Shown: positions 34,740 through 44,173, numbered from the stretch's first letter. The stretch: 64,000 bases of DNA from a bacterium BMS3Abin14 (GCA_002897695.1 BDTG01000033.1:60304-124303); one strand, 5' to 3'. The notes: generated by a model from the letters alone, not told the origin. Numbers and translations are program-made.

Positions 34740-37156
34740 GACATTACCTCCTTTCGTGCACCGTCCCCCAACCGACCCAGATGAAGCAGAAGGGGAACTG
34801 TAAGGGCATAGAAAAAAGAACCAAGGCCAAACGCTGCAAAATACCCGAAGTTCATGGCCACAATAAGCGATCCGATTGAACCCAGAACCGAGGTAGCCCC
34901 ATTTATGGCCCACGCCCACGGAATCATGCCGGGGGCATTCCTGGAAAGTTCGGACAACCCGAGGGGCATGAACCAGCCCATCAGGAAAGCCGATGGAGCC
35001 AGAAGCAGAACAACCAGGCAGACCCGCAACAACAAACCGGCATCCATGGCAGGGCTGAGAAACCCTGTCAACTTCCACGTCAGCATTAACAGCAAGATCA
35101 ATGCCATCGGGAGGAGAACGTTGGGGTGTATTGTGTTTTCCCCTGAACGACCCGCGTAAAAGCTCCCAAGGCTGGATGAAAAAAGGACGACGAAAAGGAC
35201 CACAGTCAGGGAATAGGTGGGATTCCCCAGAAAAAGGGCAAGCCGGTGCATCATGGTCAACTCGATGACCATGTAACCCAGACCGATACCGCCAAAGAAC
35301 AGGGCGATCCTGGCCACAGGGCCCTTTTCTCCCTTCCGCGCCAGGGCATTACCCCCCATGGCAGGGAGGGCGAGGATGAGGATAATGAGGATGGAGAAGA
35401 CAAAAAACAGGGTGCGCAGCACTATTACATGCCGCTCCCCGGCCTCTTGTGGGTGGAAAAAAAGGTTAAAAAATCGCCATTTAGGGACGTTATTGTAAAA
35501 AAACGGCCGATCGTCGGAAGGCGGCGAAATGTCGAAACGCCCCTTTGAGATCTCCAGGCCCCTGATAACTCGAGTGAACCTGTTGCCCGATTTCAGGCCG
35601 GGCATGGCCTCGATTATAAATGAGCGATCTTCGGCAATTTTCTTTAGCCTCTCAAGGTCCGCCCCGGTAAATCCGCCCTTTGCAACCAGGACGTTGGCCA
35701 TGCCCCTTTCCCTGAGAACAGCGATGCCGGCGGAGGGGTCAACGGCGCCCTCATCCAGTAGAAGGTCTCTGGCCAGGGAGACCAGACGCAGCGCGCGAAG
35801 ACCGAAGACCGTCCTGGAAAAGGACAGAATTCCGTCATCGGAGAGATGATCCCAGTACTCCCTGAACGCCTCCCTGGTATAAAGAAAGTTGGCGCTCAGG
35901 CTGAAGGCCCCGGCGGAAGGGGCGATTTCACCAAAAACGGAGGAGGCCTGAATGACATCGTATCGCTTTTTTGACCTGGCGAGTTGGTACCTGCCCTCCC
36001 CGACGACAAGCTTCACCCCCGGCAGGGAATAGGGCTTACCGGAAAACCGGGGAAATCCATCCTCCACCGCCTCGACAATAAGGGGGTTGAGCTCAACTGC
36101 CGTAACCTCCCGGGCCCGGTTTCCGAGGGCCGCCAGGATATCCCTCCCCCCCCCCGGCCCGATTATCATGGCATCGGCTCCGGGCCGCAGAAGGTAGGGC
36201 AGTGATATGATATGGTAAGGGGCCCATGCAGGTGAGGCGCTCCGGTCCCGGTTCTCGATAATGGGTGTATATCCCGCGTCGTCGATTAGCATGCCCATGT
36301 TCCCGGGAAACGGCCCTGGAAAACGGCGGCTGATCCCCCATGCCTGTTCGGCCTCCCAACGGCTCAGTGGGTAAACCACAACCCTCGAAAGAGCATTCCA
36401 CCGGTAATATTGGATGTCCGGTTCATACTGCCCCCTGGCGATCTGGAGCCGTACCAGCCGATCTGTGGGCCCGTTTATCACGGCCACTGTAAAAACAGCC
36501 AGAGCGATCATGAGGATAATCGGTCGTCGGAAACCCTTTGAAAGCAGGGCGGCCCCCAGCGCGAAGAGACCGCCGGAAACGGCCAGAAGTGAGGGGGCTC
36601 CCAGTAATTCAAGACCCGGCACGAAGATCAGGCAGCCAATGGCTGCCCCGGCCAGGTCCGCCCCGTAAAGACGTCCCATTGCGTTTTCGGAAGACCGGAA
36701 AAACAGGCCGGCCAGGGCAATCCCCGCCATGGTAAAGGGGATAAGGATGGAAATATACAGAACCGCCAGAGACAGCAGGACGGCCGCGTCGGGGCTGGGC
36801 GGGCCGTTTCTAAACGGCTGATAAAACGGCTGGTGGAAAAAGCTCAGCAGCGGGAAAAGAACGGACGGTTTGATCCTCGCAAGCCCCAGAAGCATGAACG
36901 GCACCATTGCCCCACCCGCAGCGAGAAAAAGCAGTGGGGCCAACCCGGCAGGAAACCCATCTTCAGGCACCAGCGAGGGCCTCAGGTGAACCAGCGTCCC
37001 CCCGAGTGCGAATCCGAACAGGGCCACCGCCACGGATAGCGAGGCGAAATGGTACCACATCAGGACCGAGAATATCCGGGTCAGGGTGAGTTCCAGAAGG
37101 ATCACCCCCAGACCGGTGAGGAAGACCGCGGCCGCAAGGTTCCTGGATCGGATCAC
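34736..37156 (-). CDS. Polytopic membrane protein with spermidine-synthase-like domain
   Basis: About 806 residues: seven or so N-terminal helices (AAVFLTGLGVILLELTLTRIFSV...), a soluble Rossmann domain resembling spermidine synthase/class I methyltransferases with nucleotide motif MIIGPGGGRDILAAL (motif near 333-339) and acidic VELNPLIVEAV, then a second set of helices. Membrane members of this family are widespread but mostly uncharacterised; an aminopropyl- or methyl-transfer to a partner is conceivable. A GTG at 37156 overlapping the preceding stop as GTGA is chosen; GTGs three and five codons upstream are alternatives. Its 3' end carries the ribosome site of the 20-residue peptide. Confidence 0.75.
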   Translation of the reverse strand: MIRSRNLAAAVFLTGLGVILLELTLTRIFSVLMWYHFASLSVAVALFGFALGGTLVHLRPSLVPEDGFPAGLAPLLFLAAGGAMVPFMLLGLARIKPSVLFPLLSFFHQPFYQPFRNGPPSPDAAVLLSLAVLYISILIPFTMAGIALAGLFFRSSENAMGRLYGADLAGAAIGCLIFVPGLELLGAPSLLAVSGGLFALGAALLSKGFRRPIILMIALAVFTVAVINGPTDRLVRLQIARGQYEPDIQYYRWNALSRVVVYPLSRWEAEQAWGISRRFPGPFPGNMGMLIDDAGYTPIIENRDRSASPAWAPYHIISLPYLLRPGADAMIIGPGGGRDILAALGNRAREVTAVELNPLIVEAVEDGFPRFSGKPYSLPGVKLVVGEGRYQLARSKKRYDVIQASSVFGEIAPSAGAFSLSANFLYTREAFREYWDHLSDDGILSFSRTVFGLRALRLVSLARDLLLDEGAVDPSAGIAVLRERGMANVLVAKGGFTGADLERLKKIAEDRSFIIEAMPGLKSGNRFTRVIRGLEISKGRFDISPPSDDRPFFYNNVPKWRFFNLFFHPQEAGERHVIVLRTLFFVFSILIILILALPAMGGNALARKGEKGPVARIALFFGGIGLGYMVIELTMMHRLALFLGNPTYSLTVVLFVVLFSSSLGSFYAGRSGENTIHPNVLLPMALILLLMLTWKLTGFLSPAMDAGLLLRVCLVVLLLAPSAFLMGWFMPLGLSELSRNAPGMIPWAWAINGATSVLGSIGSLIVAMNFGYFAAFGLGSFFYALTVPLLLHLGRLGDGARKEVMS

Positions 37157-39024
37157 GGCCTCCACCCCCACGTTTTTTCACTGACATTCCAGTCCAGCGC
37201 CCGGACCACACCATCCCTTGCGGCCCACACCATTCGCCGGGTGGTGCCTCCCGTAATCAGCGGCGGCGAATGAACAGCGCCGGCAGCCCTCAGGGTCGCC
37301 ATCAGTGCCCCGTCGACCGGATCGATGGCGATGAGCCGACCGTCCTCTGTTCCCGCCCACAACACCTCTTTACCGCCGAGGGCGTGCACCGCCGACCCAA
37401 CCGCGGTTCGCCATATCAGAGCGCCGTTCCCATCGAAAAGAGAGATCGCTCCGGAACCGTCGCCCACGGCCAACAGATCAGCAGTCCGTAAAACCGGGGA
37501 GGCGTAGGTTCCCACGCCCGGGAGCTTCCTGCGCCATACGATTCGGCCGCCACGAACCCTGACGAGCAGCCCGTCCCTCGTCACCACCGCAAGATTCCCT
37601 TCCCCGAATACAGCGGGGGTGGTACGGATCGGGCTTCCCATTTCCACTCGCCCGATTACCTTTCCATTCGTACCGATTTCATAGAGGCCGCCCCCGTCGG
37701 TCCCAACCCACAGTTCGCGACCGTCAAAGGCCGGCCGGGCCCTGATGGCCCCATCAAGGGAGATTTTCCAGCGCCACCGCAGCCGGCCTGGATCCAGGGC
37801 TCCAAACTCCCCGTTCCACAGCCCAAAGACAACATCACCGCCCAGGACGAGGGGTGACGCCTGCCGGTGATCGTCGGCCATTCCGGCATCCCAGCCGATG
37901 GAGCCCATGACGGAGCCCTTTGTATCCACCGAATAGATGCGATGGTCCCAGGCAGGAAAGATGAGCATCCCGCTCACAGCCGCCGGGGCGGCATCAATCA
38001 CGTCCCCGATACTCGTGCTTGCCAGCACTTCCCCGGTGTCGACGGCAAGCTGGAGCAGTCCCCCCCCCCACGTTGCCACAGCGATCCTCCGGCCATCTGA
38101 GACCCCCACAGGGGCGGCATCCACGAAAGAACCCACATCCCTCTCCCAGATGGGTTTGACGCGCATTTTAAGGACACGGGGCCCGAACCAGGAGGACGAA
38201 TGTATCTGTTTTTGCGCCGGCGGAGCGCTCTGGTCCCTGCCTAAGATGATCAGCGGACGACCATCGTCCCTTACGTTACCGTCAAGGACGGGGGGAAAAC
38301 CACTGAAGAAATCCCCGAAACGCAGGTCGGAGACCTCGTTTTTCGAAAAGAGATTATTGCCGATATATGTGCCTTTCGCCTTCTCGAAGATGAAAATTCC
38401 GTGCCGGTTGGCTCTGAGCTCGTTCCCGGTTATGAAGAGCCTTGAATCACGAAAGTTGATGCCCTTTCCCAGATTCCCCTCGAACCGGTTGTGAAGTATG
38501 AAGAATCGACAGTTCCCGAATCTGGTCGCGTCCAGATTATTTCGCAGGATGGAATTGGCCAGAACCCCCGAACTGAAGTGGGCGTGAAAACCGTATCTGG
38601 AATACTGCAGAACGCAGTATTCCATGACCACCCCCTCGGCACGGTCCACCCTGAGTTCAAGCCAGTCCCCCGGCTGCGGCTCATCCCCTGCGCTGGTGAA
38701 GATGATGGGGGCCTTGGAAGTGCCTCGGGCTACAAGGCCCCCCTCCACCACGAGGCGGGAATCCAGGACGCCGTCACCGTCGGCATCGACGGGATCGAAG
38801 AGAATTCGTGTGCCTGGACGGATGGTGAGAACGGCGCCGGGCATCACCCGGGTTTCCCCCGAGATGGTCACCGTCCCCGACCAGACAGTGTCGGTGTAGA
38901 TCTTCACCGACAGGAAAGGCCCCGGCAGCGCCAACGCTGTTTCTGCGCTCCCCCCCAGGGCCCACCCGGCGATCAGCAGGAGGACCAGCGCCATTTTCCA
39001 GGGTGGAGCAGGGTTCTTAATCAC
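37153..39024 (-). CDS. NosD-like beta-helix fused to PQQ-type beta-propeller
   Basis: 623 residues: signal peptide (ALVLLLIAGWALGGSAETALA), a beta-helix (about 35-270; DTVWSGTVTISGETRVMPGAVLTIRPGTRILF cap like the protein at 29202, then SRLFITGNELRANRHGIFIFEK coils) and a C-terminal propeller (about 290-620) with blades of the PQQ type, for example GGGLYEIGTNGKVIGRVEMGSPIRTTPAVFGEGNLAVVT. Whether it binds a cofactor is unclear. A GTG start with GGGAGG upstream overlaps the previous stop. Confidence 0.78.
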   Translation of the reverse strand: MIKNPAPPWKMALVLLLIAGWALGGSAETALALPGPFLSVKIYTDTVWSGTVTISGETRVMPGAVLTIRPGTRILFDPVDADGDGVLDSRLVVEGGLVARGTSKAPIIFTSAGDEPQPGDWLELRVDRAEGVVMEYCVLQYSRYGFHAHFSSGVLANSILRNNLDATRFGNCRFFILHNRFEGNLGKGINFRDSRLFITGNELRANRHGIFIFEKAKGTYIGNNLFSKNEVSDLRFGDFFSGFPPVLDGNVRDDGRPLIILGRDQSAPPAQKQIHSSSWFGPRVLKMRVKPIWERDVGSFVDAAPVGVSDGRRIAVATWGGGLLQLAVDTGEVLASTSIGDVIDAAPAAVSGMLIFPAWDHRIYSVDTKGSVMGSIGWDAGMADDHRQASPLVLGGDVVFGLWNGEFGALDPGRLRWRWKISLDGAIRARPAFDGRELWVGTDGGGLYEIGTNGKVIGRVEMGSPIRTTPAVFGEGNLAVVTRDGLLVRVRGGRIVWRRKLPGVGTYASPVLRTADLLAVGDGSGAISLFDGNGALIWRTAVGSAVHALGGKEVLWAGTEDGRLIAIDPVDGALMATLRAAGAVHSPPLITGGTTRRMVWAARDGVVRALDWNVSEKTWGWRP

Positions 39025-40085
39025 CAGACCTCCCTGACCGGGATGTCCATTCCTGTTAGATGATCACCCCAATTTATCCGAACGGAGTGATCCGCGGAGC
39101 CGGGATAATACCCCATGAGTTCCCCGGTCTCGGGGGGGGCTCCAAGTTTTGACCGACCCGCCAGATAGAAGGTCCCCGGCTTTGACACCTCCAGGCGATA
39201 CCGTCCTTTTTCGTCGGATGGAGACGAGATAAATCCCGGCCGCCCGATCATCTCACTCCTGGCATAAAGACATGCCCGAACACCCGGCGCCGGTTCACCG
39301 GCCTCGTTGGTGACGACCCCCTCGAGGATGATGGACTCACCGGGCGAAAGGGAACCTTCCCCGCGAGGCCTGTTGACTATAGCCAGTTCGAGATTCACCA
39401 CCATTCCCTCTCCCTGGCGGAGGGTAACAGGGTTGTGGGCGTAATAGGCCGTCTGGTCCCCCTTCAGCAACGGTCCCAGATACCCCCATCCCGTCCTCCG
39501 CCTTTTCTGGGCCATGAGGAAATAGGTGCCCGGCGTAATATTCAGCGAGTAACGGCCCTGTGCGTCCGCCGGAGCGCTCAGACCGTACGGGGGACCGTGA
39601 AAGCCTCCCACAGGATCAAGATAGACCGCCACGACGGCCCCTTCTACGGGAACGCCGCCCTTGAACACGCGGCCCTGGATACCTGTCCCGTCACGGATGC
39701 CGGGCGGGGAGGTGGCAGGCGTGAAAAGGAGGAAAAGAGTATCCGCTATTTCACCGAAGAGATTCAGGGGATTGTCCCCCCAATAGGCCCATAGCTTCCC
39801 ACCGGACTGCGAATCGCTGCCCGTGCCGGTGAGATAATACACCCCTGGCCCGAGGGCCATTTCAAAGGACCCATCCCCACGGACCCGAGCTGTTATGGCT
39901 TCCCCGAGGGGTGTGTCCTTTGCCGCCCTCACAATCCCGCTCGACAGGGGATGCCCGTCGAACCGGGCCGCTCCCGTCAGGGTGTAGATTTCACCCTGAC
40001 GACGTTCTCCAGGGCCGGCGCATCCGGAGAGGAAAAATACCAGGATGAGGAGGAAAAAAGCTGTGCGCCCATAAAATATTTTCAA
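39021..40085 (-). CDS. CPreg-family lipoprotein (paralogue 5)
   Basis: 354 residues: lipoprotein signal (FFLSGCAG), three CPreg repeats (GDGSFEMALGPGVYYLTG ... AQGRYSLNITPGTYFLMAQKRRRTGWGYLGPLLKGDQTAYYAHNPVTL ... EKGRYRLEVSKPGTFYLAGRSKLGAPPETGELMGYYPGS) and the C-terminal signature DIPVREVW. The start is a TTG with GGGGAG upstream. It is the first gene after the terminator at 40118 and so probably begins the coupled run down to the peptide gene. Confidence 0.75.
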   Translation of the reverse strand: MKIFYGRTAFFLLILVFFLSGCAGPGERRQGEIYTLTGAARFDGHPLSSGIVRAAKDTPLGEAITARVRGDGSFEMALGPGVYYLTGTGSDSQSGGKLWAYWGDNPLNLFGEIADTLFLLFTPATSPPGIRDGTGIQGRVFKGGVPVEGAVVAVYLDPVGGFHGPPYGLSAPADAQGRYSLNITPGTYFLMAQKRRRTGWGYLGPLLKGDQTAYYAHNPVTLRQGEGMVVNLELAIVNRPRGEGSLSPGESIILEGVVTNEAGEPAPGVRACLYARSEMIGRPGFISSPSDEKGRYRLEVSKPGTFYLAGRSKLGAPPETGELMGYYPGSADHSVRINWGDHLTGMDIPVREVW

Positions 40086-40117
40086 CCGAGCTTGTCTCCC
40101 CGATCTTATCTTCAGAC

Positions 40118-40157
40118 GTAAAAAGGGCTGCTATCGATAGCCTCGACAACAGCCCTG
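40118..40157 (-). terminator. Rho-independent terminator after the FG-GAP gene
   Basis: AGGGCTG and CAGCCCT pair around a loop containing the perfect palindrome GCTATCGATAGC (40130-40141), followed by TTTTT on the minus strand. It separates the FG-GAP gene from the CPreg lipoprotein gene. Confidence 0.7.
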
Positions 40158-40205
40158 CAATTTTCATGTCCGCCGGCGGAAATTCACGGGATCTGAATAC
40201 CCCCC

Positions 40206-41669
40206 TCAGTTTCCCTCGACGATTGTTACGCTCTGTCCGTTCCTGTACACACCCGTCATTACAAGGCCGCTGGGAAACCGGACATTGACCTGATAGGTCC
40301 CGGGCCCGGGCAATCCGAAGTGCAGTTCCAGTGGCGGCTGAGAACAGAATCCGGAGAGCGTACTGACCTCCTGAAAGCCAACGATCCGCCCATCCCTGGT
40401 CACCGTTACCCTGGCGCCCACTGCATCTGCGTTGCTGACGGTTCCAACCAGTCGAACCTTAAGAAAGTTGGAGTCGTTCTGCTCGTTTCTGTAAAGACGG
40501 TTGCTTACGCCCCAGTTGACAACGTAAAGGTCCAGGTCACCGTCGCCGTCGATGTCGGCAAATGCGGTACCCTTGGTACGGACCGTCTCATTCTTCAATA
40601 TGGGGATCTCGTCGGCAACGTCCCTGAAGACACCGTTGCCGTCATTGAGATAAAGCTTGTTGGCCAGCTTGCAGTCCCCCTCGTACAGGTCCATGTCCCC
40701 ATCGTGATCCACGTCGCCGAAGGACGGGCCCTTGCCCCATCCATTGTCAGCAAGACCCGATGATTCAGATACATCGGTGAAGTGGCCTGTACCATCGTTG
40801 AGATACATCCTGTTGGGACCGACGTAGTTGGAAACGAACAGATCCAAATCACCGTCGTTGTCCACGTCGGCGAAAGCTGCGCCAAGACCCCAGTTGCCAT
40901 CGGCCACGCCGGCCTCGCGGGAGACATCGCGGAAGGTCCCGTCGCCATTATTGACATACAGACGATTTGGTTCCCCGGCCGGATACCGCCCGTTGACCAC
41001 GTAAAGGTCCTGGAAGCCGTCGCCGTTTACATCGGCAAAAACGCCGCTCCAGCTCCAGCTACGATCCCCTACACCGGCAGCCTTGGTTATATCGGTGAAG
41101 GTCCCGTCGCCGTTATTATGGTAGAGGATATTGCCCGCCCCGACCCCGTAGTTGGCCAGGTAGAGATCCAGATATCCGTCATTATCCACATCGGCGAAAG
41201 CGGCAGAATAAGTAAACTCCTTGGAACCGACTCCTGCCTGATCGGTTATATCCACAAACCGGCCGTGATCGTTCCTGAGAAGGCGGTTAGCCTCGATCTC
41301 GTACCGGCCGCCCTTGACTATGTACAGGTCCTCATCACCGTCGTTGTCGAAATCGCCGAAAACCGATCCCATGGACATCCCGGAATCATCGAGACGGTCC
41401 CCCGCTGTCCGGGAAATATCCACGAAGATCCCATTGCCGTCATTTCGGTAGAGCGCATTTTCCCCGCCCTTGTTGGATACGTAAAGATCGTAATCTCCGT
41501 CGTTGTCGATATCGGCGAAGGCTACACCTTTCCCGTGTCCACGATTTCCAACCCCGGCCATATCGGTAATGTCGGTAAAATCAAGCGCCGATACAGCGAG
41601 GGGAAGGAACAGAAGGATTGCGGCGGCAATCGCCGGAATAACAAAGGTTGAACGCTCTCCCCGTTTCAT
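40206..41669 (-). CDS. FG-GAP/VCBS repeat protein with ASPIC/UnbV C-terminus
   Basis: 487 residues: signal peptide (FVIPAIAAAILLFLPLAVSA), about seven calcium-binding FG-GAP repeats forming a beta-propeller (FADIDNDGDYDLYVSNKGGENALYRNDGNGIF and variants such as VFADVNGDGFQDLYV), and a C-terminal ASPIC/UnbV-type domain (GARVTVTRDGRIVGFQEVSTLSGFCSQPPLELHFGLPG). Related to CRTAC1-like proteins; exported, probably surface-associated. GGGAGGG lies four nt before the ATG. A good promoter is upstream and a terminator downstream, so it may be transcribed largely alone. Confidence 0.88.
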   Translation of the reverse strand: MKRGERSTFVIPAIAAAILLFLPLAVSALDFTDITDMAGVGNRGHGKGVAFADIDNDGDYDLYVSNKGGENALYRNDGNGIFVDISRTAGDRLDDSGMSMGSVFGDFDNDGDEDLYIVKGGRYEIEANRLLRNDHGRFVDITDQAGVGSKEFTYSAAFADVDNDGYLDLYLANYGVGAGNILYHNNGDGTFTDITKAAGVGDRSWSWSGVFADVNGDGFQDLYVVNGRYPAGEPNRLYVNNGDGTFRDVSREAGVADGNWGLGAAFADVDNDGDLDLFVSNYVGPNRMYLNDGTGHFTDVSESSGLADNGWGKGPSFGDVDHDGDMDLYEGDCKLANKLYLNDGNGVFRDVADEIPILKNETVRTKGTAFADIDGDGDLDLYVVNWGVSNRLYRNEQNDSNFLKVRLVGTVSNADAVGARVTVTRDGRIVGFQEVSTLSGFCSQPPLELHFGLPGPGTYQVNVRFPSGLVMTGVYRNGQSVTIVEGN

Positions 41670-41747
41670 GGCACCCTCCCTATACAGATTCTGCGGTTAA
41701 CTTGCATCTGTCTTTAAGTCTTGAAAAGCCCATCAACCCTCGGATAA

Positions 41748-41776
41748 AATCTACCACACAAGTCCCACGGGGTCAA
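41748..41776 (-). promoter_or_regulatory. Candidate sigma-70 promoter of the FG-GAP gene
   Basis: TTGACC (41776-41771), 17-nt spacing, TAGATT (41753-41748); predicted start near 41741 and a 72-nt leader. Confidence 0.5.
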
Positions 41777-41824
41777 AAACCACACCCTTCGGGCCAGCTT
41801 GCCCTTAAAAAAGCCGTTCGATTC

Positions 41825-41840
41825 TGACAGGTATCTGTCA
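41825..41840. promoter_or_regulatory. Palindrome TGACAG-N4-CTGTCA
   Basis: A perfect 6-bp inverted repeat about 50 nt upstream of the -35 box of the FG-GAP promoter and after the permease gene. It has no T-tract on the minus strand, so an operator is more likely than a terminator. The remainder of 41670-41899 shows nothing else. Confidence 0.35.
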
Positions 41841-41899
41841 AAAACAGGCATCCCTGGCAGAAAATCAAACATGATGGCTTCTTGCCCAATCATCAATCA

Positions 41900-42850
41900 T
41901 TAAACGAACATCCGGTAGATCTCTCCTGCGGCGACGGCGCCGAAGATACAGAGGCCAAGGTAGATCATGAACACGCGGCGGTGAAAGATCTTCCATATTA
42001 CCACCAGCGCGGGGATGCTTGTAACCGGACCCGCCACCAGGAAGGTCACAGCTGCCCCCTTGTCCATCCCGAGATCCAGAAGGCCCCTCAGAATCGGCAC
42101 CACCGGAATCTGGTGTGCAGGCAGCGGCACCCCGAAAAACGCGGCCATAACCAGCGAAGAGAAATCGGATCGGCCGGCGAGAACGCGGACAAACTCCATG
42201 GGGAGGAACATCTCCAGCAACACCTCGAGGGCAATGGCCATCAGAAGAAATTTCCCTATAAAAAGGGACGTATCCTTTGCCCTGTCCAGGAAGAACAGCA
42301 CCTTGTTCTCCCTCTGCTTAACCACCATTGTAGGAACAGTGATGTCGTTGGCACAGGCGATGTCAAACGCCGACGATTCACCATCCTCGCCGCTTTGTAC
42401 CGGGGTCAGTCGAACGATATCCCTCAGAAAGTTGGTACGCTTTTCCAGCAGAAAGGTTACGGACCCGACCAGCGTTCCCATCCCTATGGCGCTGGCGAGT
42501 TTGGCCCATGCGAGGGACGGCCCCAGACCCGCCCAGGTAATGGAGAAGGCATCCGGGCTCATGAGAGGCGAGGTTGCCAGGAGAGCGAGCAGCGGCGCCA
42601 CCGGAACCCCGGAGACAGCCAGGGGAATGACAACCGGCAGCACTCCGCATGCACAAAGGGGGCTGAAAACTCCCAGAAAGACGGCCAGAGGGATGGTCGC
42701 TCTCCCGGAATCCTTCATGTACGCCCTGAGCCTCAGGTCCCAACGATATGTCTTTATCAGGGCGGCGGCTGCCACACCGACAATGAATGCCGGAAGCATC
42801 CGCAGCAGTTCATGGGCAAAGAGGGAAAACGCCTCGGGGATATAATGCAA
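41900..42850 (-). CDS. SO_0444-like permease (possible metal efflux)
   Basis: Polytopic inner-membrane protein of 316 residues with about eight helices. The motif FSPLCACGVLPVVIPL in the third to fourth helix and ATSPLMSPDAF are typical of the permease family that includes SO_0444, linked to copper/zinc or arsenic efflux. A soluble loop (about 170-205) splits two half-domains. It lies 8 nt after the FmdE-like gene at the end of the methylase/U32 operon. Confidence 0.78.
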   Translation of the reverse strand: MHYIPEAFSLFAHELLRMLPAFIVGVAAAALIKTYRWDLRLRAYMKDSGRATIPLAVFLGVFSPLCACGVLPVVIPLAVSGVPVAPLLALLATSPLMSPDAFSITWAGLGPSLAWAKLASAIGMGTLVGSVTFLLEKRTNFLRDIVRLTPVQSGEDGESSAFDIACANDITVPTMVVKQRENKVLFFLDRAKDTSLFIGKFLLMAIALEVLLEMFLPMEFVRVLAGRSDFSSLVMAAFFGVPLPAHQIPVVPILRGLLDLGMDKGAAVTFLVAGPVTSIPALVVIWKIFHRRVFMIYLGLCIFGAVAAGEIYRMFV

Positions 42851-42858
42851 TGGCTAAA

Positions 42859-43320
42859 TTACCCTTCAGGAAAACGGGAAAGATGCCCCATGCCGCTGAT
42901 AGTCTCAACGGCAAACAGGTTCCGGATGTCGCCGCCCATGATCCGTTCTCCCAGCGGGGTCTGAAGGACCTTTCCCCCCGCGGAACGGGCACCGGCCAGG
43001 ATTTCCTCCAAAGGGGTGACAAGAACGGCGGAACCGTTTCCCTCGCGGGTCAGCGTAAGGGAAAAATCGGTCCCGCGAAGCAGCACCAGGTTCCCGTTTC
43101 CAAACGTGCAGCCGGTAAAAGCCTGAACCCCGTCGATTGCACAGCCGTATCCCCGGAAAAATCCAAAGGGGAGGGTCCTCTCGCCGCCAAGTGAATCCAG
43201 GGCGTCCGCTGCAATTTTTCCCAGCCGCGCGGCTACCAGCACCATGGAACAGATATGCCCATGGAACCTCATAATGAGATCCAGGTCTTCTTCAGAAAGA
43301 GTAGTGATGGGGGCAGTCAT
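42859..43320 (-). CDS. FmdE-like protein
   Basis: 153 residues resembling formylmethanofuran dehydrogenase subunit E: FHGHICSMVLVAARLG (the usual CPG is CSM here), FFRGYGCAIDGVQAFTGCTFGNGNL with two conserved cysteines. No zinc-finger tail. In bacteria FmdE-like proteins occur with molybdo/tungsto-enzymes or metal handling and their function is unknown. The ATG at 43320 overlaps the AAA+ gene by 29 nt; a TTG five codons upstream also exists. Confidence 0.75.
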   Translation of the reverse strand: MTAPITTLSEEDLDLIMRFHGHICSMVLVAARLGKIAADALDSLGGERTLPFGFFRGYGCAIDGVQAFTGCTFGNGNLVLLRGTDFSLTLTREGNGSAVLVTPLEEILAGARSAGGKVLQTPLGERIMGGDIRNLFAVETISGMGHLSRFPEG

Positions 43321-44173
43321 CGCGAGAGATCTCAAAGTATTTCTCGGTCATGTCGGGGGTCAGCCAGGGCTCGATCTGGTCAACTGCCGCCAGAAAATCC
43401 GCCATGGCAACTTCACCGGAATCCCTCTCAACCGCGTTGAGGACCGCCCTTTTGCAGAGGTTCTCGATATCCCACCCGACAAACCCTTCCGTCAGCCGGG
43501 CCAGTTCTGCAAGGTCGAGAGGTCCTTCCAGGGTGGGAATCCGGTCAACGTAGATCTTCAGCATGCCCTCCCGGTCCTCCTGGGAGGGCGGCGGAACGAA
43601 GACCTTCCTGTTGAACCGCTTTTTCTCCTTAATGATTGCCTGGTCCACCACATCAACACGATACGCGGAGCCCACGAGCATGATATCCTCACGTTCCTGG
43701 ATGTGATCGATCTGGTGGATGAAGACCTCGGTCAGTTCCCTGTCGGCAAAGGTGGGCGGTTTACCCCTGAAATTGCCTTCACCCCACTGATAGTCGGCTC
43801 CGGCCCTTGGCGCAAGCCAATCCGCATCAGAGATGTACAGAACGCATGGGGCCTCGTGCCGGGCATCCTCGAACGCCCGCTCCAGCTCCCTCGGCTTACC
43901 GAGCATCTCCTGACCGGAGATATACACGTACGAGGCCCCGGCATCCATGGCCGCGGCCTCGGCCAGCATTGTTATACCTACACCCAGGGGGCCCCAGATC
44001 AGCACGCCGGCAGGGATGGTCAGCCGGTGTTTCTTGAGCAGGTCCATTTTTTTAAGGGGGAGGCTGATCATCTCGCGGACAGTCTTCTTGCATTGATCCA
44101 GGCCCCCGATGTCATCCCAGCTCAGGGCCGGTTCCTTGACCTCGTAATATATGCGGTTCAGTTTTCTATGCAA
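43292..44173 (-). CDS. Degenerate AAA+ (Cdc48/FtsH-type) protein
   Basis: 293 residues with the layout of one AAA module: WDDIGGLDQCKKTVREMISLPLKKMDLLKKH, Walker A position GPLGVGIT (the catalytic lysine of GPPGTGKT is Ile), Walker B position LYISDAD (instead of LFIDEAD), second region of homology RFNRKVFVPPPSQEDREGMLKIY, and the lid LTEGFVGWDIENLCKRAVLNAV. Both ATP motifs are changed while the fold-defining parts are kept, so it may be a nucleotide-independent adaptor or a non-catalytic partner of another AAA+ subunit (inference). Confidence 0.78.
   Translation of the reverse strand: MHRKLNRIYYEVKEPALSWDDIGGLDQCKKTVREMISLPLKKMDLLKKHRLTIPAGVLIWGPLGVGITMLAEAAAMDAGASYVYISGQEMLGKPRELERAFEDARHEAPCVLYISDADWLAPRAGADYQWGEGNFRGKPPTFADRELTEVFIHQIDHIQEREDIMLVGSAYRVDVVDQAIIKEKKRFNRKVFVPPPSQEDREGMLKIYVDRIPTLEGPLDLAELARLTEGFVGWDIENLCKRAVLNAVERDSGEVAMADFLAAVDQIEPWLTPDMTEKYFEISRDDCPHHYSF

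Noticed and set aside
26134..41669. Identification as a nitrous oxide reductase (nos) cluster from the NosD-like and NosR/NapH-like genes
   Set aside because: No NosZ, NosF, NosY or NosL is present, and the beta-helix proteins accompany CPreg and propeller proteins instead.
41825..41840. Palindrome as a terminator of the permease gene
   Set aside because: There is no T-tract after it on the minus strand; kept as a possible operator only.
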